Shown in pieces: positions 57,374 through 64,000 of a stretch of 64,000 nt of DNA. Under the pieces are notes generated by a model, which was given only the letters and a program-made list of their open reading frames with translations, was not told the origin of the DNA and did no database searches. Source of the DNA: Fragilaria crotonensis (Eukaryota; Bacillariophyta; Fragilariophyceae; Fragilariales; Fragilariaceae); assembly GCA_022925895.1 (NCBI GenBank), contig JAKSYS010000117.1:1-64000 (forward strand), in the 5' to 3' direction. The position numbers and the translations under genes are program-made. The stretch's first letter is position 1. Every line of letters starts with the position of its first letter.

Positions 57374-59207
57374 ATAATATGACATGAATGAGATAAGGCA
57401 TTGCAAGGGTGTGAAGCATGATTACATTTTCATTTTTAACATAATGTTTCATCTTACGTCTTACTATTTTGTAGCCTTCTATCTCGCGACACTCATGGCG
57501 TTGTAGTCCAGGTTTGTATTTTGCTCCAACTCCCCGGAATGTTTGTGCAGTCCCTTTCCGCCCGGTGGTATTTTTAAGTTTGTAACTACGATGGAGCGAT
57601 GAATTCTAGGGCACAATTTCACTCATGGTATATTGTGAGTGGCCTATTTCACCAGCAATTGTGAGTAGCACCATCACAAGGCTCTTGTGGCTGGCCATCT
57701 GGACTTTTTTGAACACACAGAATCCACAAATGATACATGTCTCGATTCCTTCGGTCTCCTGTTTGTCAAGAAAGCTTTGTATGGAAGTAACTTGTAGCAT
57801 TGAAATGCTGTTCAACCATCAATCTCTCCCAAGCTTGCAGTGTGTCTCACCTGGATTTAACAAATGTTGAGTCAACTCATGTGCTGGCGGGTTTGACAAA
57901 GCCAGTGCCAAGACGAGGCTGGTCATCCGTACTTTCCACAACTCAGGTTTCCCATGGATATCCTGGTGTCGCAGTCTGCTTGGTGATGTTCTTCCACCAA
58001 TGACTTGTTTTAAATAATGCCACAAATTGACCAACAATTTCATCATGCTGCTGGCCACAATGTACCTAGGTCTCATCATTGTCAGCTATTTTCCAACAGC
58101 ACCCAAGGCTTGACAACACTCCTTCTCCAGAAGTACTCATTTCTTCAATTCGTGTCGTGGTAAGCATCTCAGCCTTCATGAAAACTTGTGTGATTTCACT
58201 CCTTCTTTGTGGTGTCAATCCTCGAGAAGCGGATCAGCCAGCCATCTTCTTAGTAATCAATTCAAGATTGTTCCAGCCTTTTTGGTTCAGTGTCATCCTG
58301 AATTTGTTGTTGCTCCTTGGGCCTTACCTCCAGCAACAAGGTCCAGATCTCCATTGCTTCATCAGTACTTATGGTGTGGACGGTGCCCAATACCAGAAGC
58401 CCACTAGCCAGTAGTCGGACGACTCACCCATCTAGTAATCCTTGTTAGATTCACCCCATTTCATGTGATAGTTCAGATTACTTTTCCCAATCCTTGTTGC
58501 TTGACAGGTCTTCACCTCAACCCTTCCTTCCTCATTGATCACCTATGCACAACTGTGGATTCCATTTGTTGTATTTGTTTGATGTAATCTGGACTTCGTC
58601 CTAGTATGCCTATTCTTAATTTGAATCCTCAGTGAAGCTAGACATACTGAAGTACTCTCTTGGGTGTGCACGTCCCTAGTCCATATCGGTACTACCGGAC
58701 AGTCATCTCAGTACCGCTTGTGGTGCTACTGACATTGGGGCATACTAATCTCTTCATTACATGTTTGCAACCGATCTATTTCTAGGTCGATTCGTTCCAT
58801 GTTGCTGGCCACGAGGGCGGACGAATTGGTTACGGGCAGATAGGGTCAAAGAAGCGATAGCGGTACAAGTTAGCGATGCATCACGGACGGGGGACTAACT
58901 TTACTGACATTGAGGTTCAGTAATACTGTATTACTGTAATACTGTAATGCGCTGAGTTCGAAAAAACAAAACGGTACAAGTACTCAAAATATTGCGAAAT
59001 CTGTTGATTAAAAATGATATAGGCGGGGTCTAATAAGAGTGAAAAAATATGTTTTAGATCAAACTCAACTACTACAGTACTACAGTAGCTGTTCGAATGG
59101 CCTATTCAGAAATTGATATTTTAGCCTAACGGAGATATCACCGGTTGGAGACGATAGAGAATCCACCAGACTTCAATCGATCGTCGAATGATGATAGTGT
59201 GCCTACT
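57374..59207. other. Spacer between A and B (right copy)
   Basis: Same sequence as 991-2811 with scattered one- to three-base indels. No gene recognised. Confidence 0.5.
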
Positions 59208-59601
59208 CGACCCCTGAAGACTCTGGCTCCGCCAAGGAGGATCACATGATGACGCGGTCGTAACGATGATGTCCTCTTTCTTAGAATAGAAAGATATTCG
59301 GAGAAGCTAATCGTTAGCAGCCCGTGTTACGGTTGCTATCGTGAATCCTTAGGATTTCGTCGCTATCTCTGCTCGCTTAACAGTTTTCATGCTGTGCTCA
59401 TTTACTTCCACAACGCTGGACGCCAGTCAACTGCGGACATTGTTAACAATTCATCCACAAGGCATTGCTTGCTTGTCACCGACCGTGGTACAGATTCCCA
59501 GTCTCCTTACCAGACTACCTACGTGGAGGTCTCCATCGTCGCTGTTAGATTCACAGTGGGATCCCCTGTGCAGTGCATACAAAGCATCGTCTAGTGCAGG
59601 A
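59208..59601 (+). pseudogene. Decayed copy of ribosomal protein uS2/RPSA (right copy)
   Basis: The counterpart of 2812-3203, with the same blocks of similarity to the intact RPSA gene and the same decay. Its presence in both 7.6 kb copies shows it was there before they arose. Confidence 0.8.
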
Positions 59602-60092
59602 TCTAGGCCAAGATGAAAAGTGGATGCGAATTCAGTCTGACGTGATGGTTGGGAGTTACAATTGCTTGCTTTTTTCTCTCAAGTCTGAAAGAGGCAATGT
59701 GCGAGGGTGACTGGCTCGATTCAGGCATTCACATGAGAGCGGTCGCTGTTCGTTTAGCTGGTGAAATACCAGTCAAGATTCAAAAGCACTGAACTTTATG
59801 TAGAAGAGTTTGATTCATGTCCCAATTATATTTGTGAACGAACCTTGATAACATGACTCACGACTCACATCTAAAATGTCCACCTTATGGATGCAAACGA
59901 GATTCGCCATTTTTTCAGTGCACAAGAGCCTGGCGTCCTTTTGCCTTGTCAAAGAATCGACGAGTACAATAATCGACACGTCGGAGAAAATGTTGGACTG
60001 CCATTCCGAGTGTTCGGGTTGTTGTGAGTTTTCGGATGTTGTGAAACCCACATGAATTCAGAAAAACTGTTGCATCATAATTTGCAACCATC

Positions 60093-63000
60093 ATGAACGT
60101 AAAGGACAGCAGTTACCAAAAGAATGGGGGGTACAACTCTGTTCCAAATGGCGAAGGTATGATATCTGCAATCGGCGGTTGCGTTTGTATCAATACCTGT
60201 TACTGGTTATATCGTGTGATGCTGTCATGATTGCCACACCCATACCTCACCTTAAGACATTTCTGGCATTGCAGGTGTTGAAATCTCAAACTCCAAGCCT
60301 CCTAGCAAATGGTTCATTGCGACTGTCATCACAGCGCTGATCTTTGCTGCCGGGTACGTTGGATTAACATTTATGCGAAAGGCCAAAAGCGGTAAAGGCA
60401 TGGCCGTAAAATCCGGTGATGTCGACGTTTCGGATGACGGAGCGATAAAGCTCTTTGACAAGTTCAATCGATACGTTCTGGAGGATTTTGATGCCAAACC
60501 AGCCTTTTCAAATTTCCTTCCTGGTGTCGCTGGATACTTTGGAAAACCAGTCTGGTCCTTCTACGTCAATCGCGGTCAGGGCATGGCGTCCTTCGGAACA
60601 GAAAGCAAGGAGTATCCCATTTTGGAATTTAATGCTGCCAACAAAGCATATCAAGTCACACCGTACGTTGGATTTCGTTCGTTTGTGCGAGGAACTCGCA
60701 GCATGAGTTCCTTCGAGACGGAACCCTTCAGTCCTGCGAACACTCGCAACCTTGCCCTCGATGACAAGGATGCCTCCAAACCGAAGCGCATCATGTATGT
60801 TGGTGCGAACGAATTTGAAGTGGAAGAATTCGACCAGGTGAACAATCTCGCAGTATCGGCGACATACTTTGTCTTGCCCGAAGAAGATTTTGGTACGCTG
60901 GTTCGTCGAGCTACCTACACGAATACAGGAGACTCGGATCTCACGTTGAGTGTCTTGGATGGTCTCGCCAAAATGGAGCCATCGGGTGGTGCATTGGACT
61001 GGTCACTCAAGCAGATGGGCCGAACTTTGGAGGGATGGATGGGTGTCTACCACGCGGACGATACTCTCACCATGCCATATTTCAAGATGTCCACCGAGCC
61101 TGGTGACTCGGACAGCGTCACGATCGAAGAGGCCGGCCACTATTGCTTGGCCTTTGTGGAGACAACAGACGATACTGCCGAGCTCCTGCCTATTGTGTTC
61201 GATACGACAAAGGTCTTTGGTCAATCCACGTCTCTTCAATCTCCTGCTGGACTTGCCGCCGCTTCGGTCGGGGAAATTCTTGCCAATCCTCAACATGGCG
61301 ATGCCACTACCTCATCAGCCTTTGCGGCCATTGACAGGGTGACTCTTAAGCCAGGAGAAAACATCACTATCGCTACCTTCTATGGAAAGGCTGGGCATAT
61401 TACGGACGTGCCCAAGATTGGTTACATCATTACCGCCCCTGGTTATGTCCAGGCCAAGTTTGAGCGCGCTCGCCAACTCATTGATGAATTGACTGCCGGT
61501 GTCGAAACAAATACCGCCAATCCAATGTTCAATGGTGCTGTCCAACAGATATTCTTGGACAATGCCCTTCGAGGAGGTATGCCAACCGTAGTGGGAAAGG
61601 TCGAAGGTGATGCAACCTACGACGAGGACGAGGGTGTCAAGATCTTCCATGCCTTTTCTCGCATTCATGGTGATTTGGAGCGTGACTACAACGCATTTTC
61701 TATCAAACCATCATTCTTCTCTCAAGGTCCTGGAAACTACCGTGATGTTGCGCAGAATCGTCGTGATGATGTCACCTTCTTGCCGCGTATGGGTTCGTAC
61801 GATGTCAAAATGTTCCTCTCGTACATACAAGCAGATGGGTATGAGCCTTTGATGGTTGAAGCTGTTGCTTACATGTTTGAGGATAGGGATGTTACCGAAG
61901 CATTAGCTGCGAAGCTGACAGCAGATCGTGGCAGTGCCAAAGGTGAGACAAATATACGTGATGTTTTGTTGTTGAGCAACCTGGTCCTTTCTCGCTTTGT
62001 TCTATATTTGCTCACACTTGCCCTCGCTCGCCGTAATAGCCCTTTCCAACGTCCTCATAGGAGGTCCGTTCCGCCCTGGACAGCTCTTCCAGCTCGTTGA
62101 TGACTTGAACATCAATGTGACCGTTTCCAACGAAGTTTTCATCAATACCATTCTCGCCAAGTCCATCGATCGTCCCATGGCTGTTTACAGCTCTGGATAC
62201 TGGGCTGACCATTGGGACTACTACCTTGATCTAATTGAAGCGTACACTGCCATCTATCCTGATGGTGTCGAATCACTCATGTACGACACCAAGCTTCGGT
62301 ACTTCTTCTCCACCGCGACGGTCAAGCCTCGAAGTGAGAAGTATGTGTTGACGTATGCTTTCGATGGCCTTTCCAAGCACGTTCTGCAGCTCGATTCGAC
62401 AACGTTTGATCTGGAGAAGGTTGCCGAACAGAAGGCATTTGTTGACCAATCAACTGGCCTGCTTGGGATCGATGCGAATTGGCAACGTGTTGTTGGTGGC
62501 CAGGCATTTGAGTCGCCGCCTATCGTGAAGCTGTTCCTGCTTGGTGCAATCAAGTTCGCCATGCGTGATGCGTACGGTATGGGCGTTGAGTATGAAGGCG
62601 GCCGTCCTGGTTGGAACGATGCCATGAACGGTCTCCCAGGTATGGTCGGCTCTGGCATGCCCGAAACCTATGAGATGTACCTGATGTTGAAGTATGTTCG
62701 CAAGGTTGTCAAGACTTACAAGCGGGGTCTGATCGTACCGGACGAGCTACACGTCATGGTTTCCACTATCAACACGGCACTTGACGAGTTTAGTCGCACT
62801 GGGTTTACGGACCCCGAAGAGCTCCCCCTTGACGTCCCAGATGAACTTTTCCACTACTGGGATATCGTCTCTGCTGCCCGTGAATCGTACCGCAATGATG
62901 TGCAGTACTACTTTTCCGGAAACACCACGGAGATTCCTGGCCACCAGGTCGTTGCCATGCTAGACCGTTGGATCGATCAGGTGGAGCTCGGTATGAAGCG

Positions 63001-63955
63001 CGCCATGCAGATCGCTTCCAGAGGCGACGGCGACGACGGAACATCTGGCATTGCTCCTTGCTACTTCTCTTTTGATATTACGGCATGGAAGCTTAATAAG
63101 GGACACAACGCCGTGGGTCTTCCCTTGGTAAATGCCTTGTCCATGCGTGTTGGAACGTTTCCCCTCTTCCTTGAGGGACCTGTCCGATACCTGAAGACAA
63201 TTCAGGATGATCAGCACGCCGTGAAGGATATGTATGCTCGGGTGTTGAAATCTGGCCTTCGCGACGAGAAGCTGAAGATGTACTTCCTCTCTGCCAGTTT
63301 GAAGGGACAGAGCTATGACATGGGAAGAATGATGGCCTTCTCTCCAGGATGGCTCGAGAATCAGTCTATCTGGACGCACATGTCTTTCAAGTATTACCTC
63401 CAACTCCTGAGAGGCAAGCTGTATGAGGAGTTCTTCGCTGAGATCAAGGGCGGAGGAATGATGACTTTTATGGATCCTGATGTGTACGGTCGTTCGTTGA
63501 TGGAGTGTTCCTCCTTCATGGCGTCGTCTGCATTCCCTGATCCTTCGATGCATGGACGAGGTTTCCTTGCTCGTCTCAGTGGAAGTACCGCAGAGTTCAT
63601 GTCGATGTGGAAGCTCATGTTCTTGGGACCTGAATTGTTCTTTTTGAATGATGTCGGTGAGGTTGAGATGAAGTTTGTTGTTGCCATTCCTTCGTGGTTG
63701 TTTGAGGATGACGAAAACCCGGGAACTCGCGACGACAACGGCGACTTGACCATCAACTTCAAGCTGTTCGGGACGATTCCAGTGACCTACCACAACTCGG
63801 AGGGAGGCGACCTGTTTGGAGTGAACGCCAAGGGATATTTGATCAAGATGAAGGATGGAAGTGCTGCCCAAGTCGACGGCCCATCTGTGCCATCGGCAAC
63901 AGCGCTTGCCATTCGCCGCGTCAAGGGCATCCATTCTATTGATGCGTACTTTTAA
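60093..63955 (+). CDS. Membrane-anchored GH94/149/161-like glucan phosphorylase B (intact)
   Basis: Exons 60093-60156, 60275-61942 and 62040-63955; all phases close and give 1,215 residues. A short tail (MNVKDSSYQKNGGYNSVPNG) precedes one membrane helix at about residues 34-52 (WFIATVITALIFAAGYVG), so a type II protein. Then come an N-terminal beta-sandwich-like domain (KLFDKFNRYVLEDFDAKPAF, FGKPVWSFYVNRGQGMASFG), the linker and the helical-barrel catalytic domain: GPGNYRDVAQNRRDDVTF, GGPFRPGQLFQL, YWADHWDYYLDL and RPGWNDAMNGLPG, whose Asp matches the general acid of this clan, then FLARLSGSTAEFMSMWK. Families GH149 and GH161 include beta-1,3-glucan phosphorylases with stramenopile members. 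Reversible phosphorolysis of chrysolaminarin-type beta-1,3-glucan is therefore the likely role; substrate is inferred. Facing the lumen of a vacuole or the secretory path would suit the anchor. Confidence 0.85.
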
Positions 63956-64000
63956 GCAATTGAACTGGATGAGATAGATCATTAACAAATGTGAAGTATG

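Larger units (their letters stand above)
56383..64000. repeat. Right copy of 7.6 kb end-to-end direct repeat
   Basis: This is the partner of 1-7599 in the same orientation. It keeps the long reading frame of gene B open where the left copy is broken, so it looks like the more accurate copy. Upstream of 56383 the sequence continues into the 5' part of gene A, which the left copy lacks only because the window begins there. Confidence 0.97.

Overview
This is nuclear DNA from a eukaryotic alga, most likely a diatom (stramenopile). The genes have few, short GT-AG introns. A small cupin protein starts with a signal peptide followed at once by a Phe-led, transit-peptide-like stretch, the bipartite plastid targeting typical of algae with red-derived secondary plastids. 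Kinesin-light-chain-like TPR proteins, piggyBac elements and beta-1,3-glucan (chrysolaminarin) enzymes fit the same group. No tRNA, rRNA or CRISPR array was seen.

Layout. Bases 1-7599 and 56383-64000 are the same sequence, about 56.4 kb apart, differing almost only by short indels. The repeat holds the 3' end of gene A, a 2.7 kb spacer with a decayed copy of the ribosomal protein uS2/RPSA gene, and all of gene B. A and B are tandem paralogs, each coding for a membrane-anchored protein of about 1,200 residues that resembles GH94/GH149/GH161 glucan phosphorylases. B is intact in the right-hand copy. A carries two frameshifts, and the left-hand copy of B carries several small deletions, mostly in homopolymers.

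Bases 7.9-30.3 kb are a gene-dense housekeeping region: RPSA (-), a broken C-terminal fragment of GCN1 (-), an unknown membrane protein (-), a decayed fucosyltransferase-like remnant, a two-exon PCC1-like KEOPS subunit (-), an unknown two-helix membrane protein (+), casein kinase 2 alpha (-), a phosducin-like protein (+), two related glycine-zipper membrane proteins (-), a plastid-type cupin (+), a succinate-semialdehyde-type aldehyde dehydrogenase (+), an HMA/Cys-rich protein (-) and a TPR/kinesin-light-chain-like protein (-). A MITE-like inverted repeat lies near 14.3 kb.

Bases 30.3-53.4 kb are mostly transposon territory. They hold a 7.6 kb tyrosine-recombinase (DIRS/PAT/Ngaro-like) retroelement with a strongly C-rich plus strand, a 3 kb piggyBac element with terminal and subterminal repeats, a short Ty1/copia remnant and a large DDE-transposase-like gene. 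A histone H2A.Z gene and a seven-helix receptor-like gene sit between them. At 53.5 kb the A-B glucan phosphorylase pair resumes and runs to the window end.

The two most interesting things are the tandem membrane-anchored phosphorylase pair and the 7.6 kb end-to-end repeat. The repeat could be a very recent tandem duplication, a circular molecule read past its start, or an assembly artefact. Several frameshifts in otherwise good genes fall in runs of one base, so some apparent breaks may be consensus errors.
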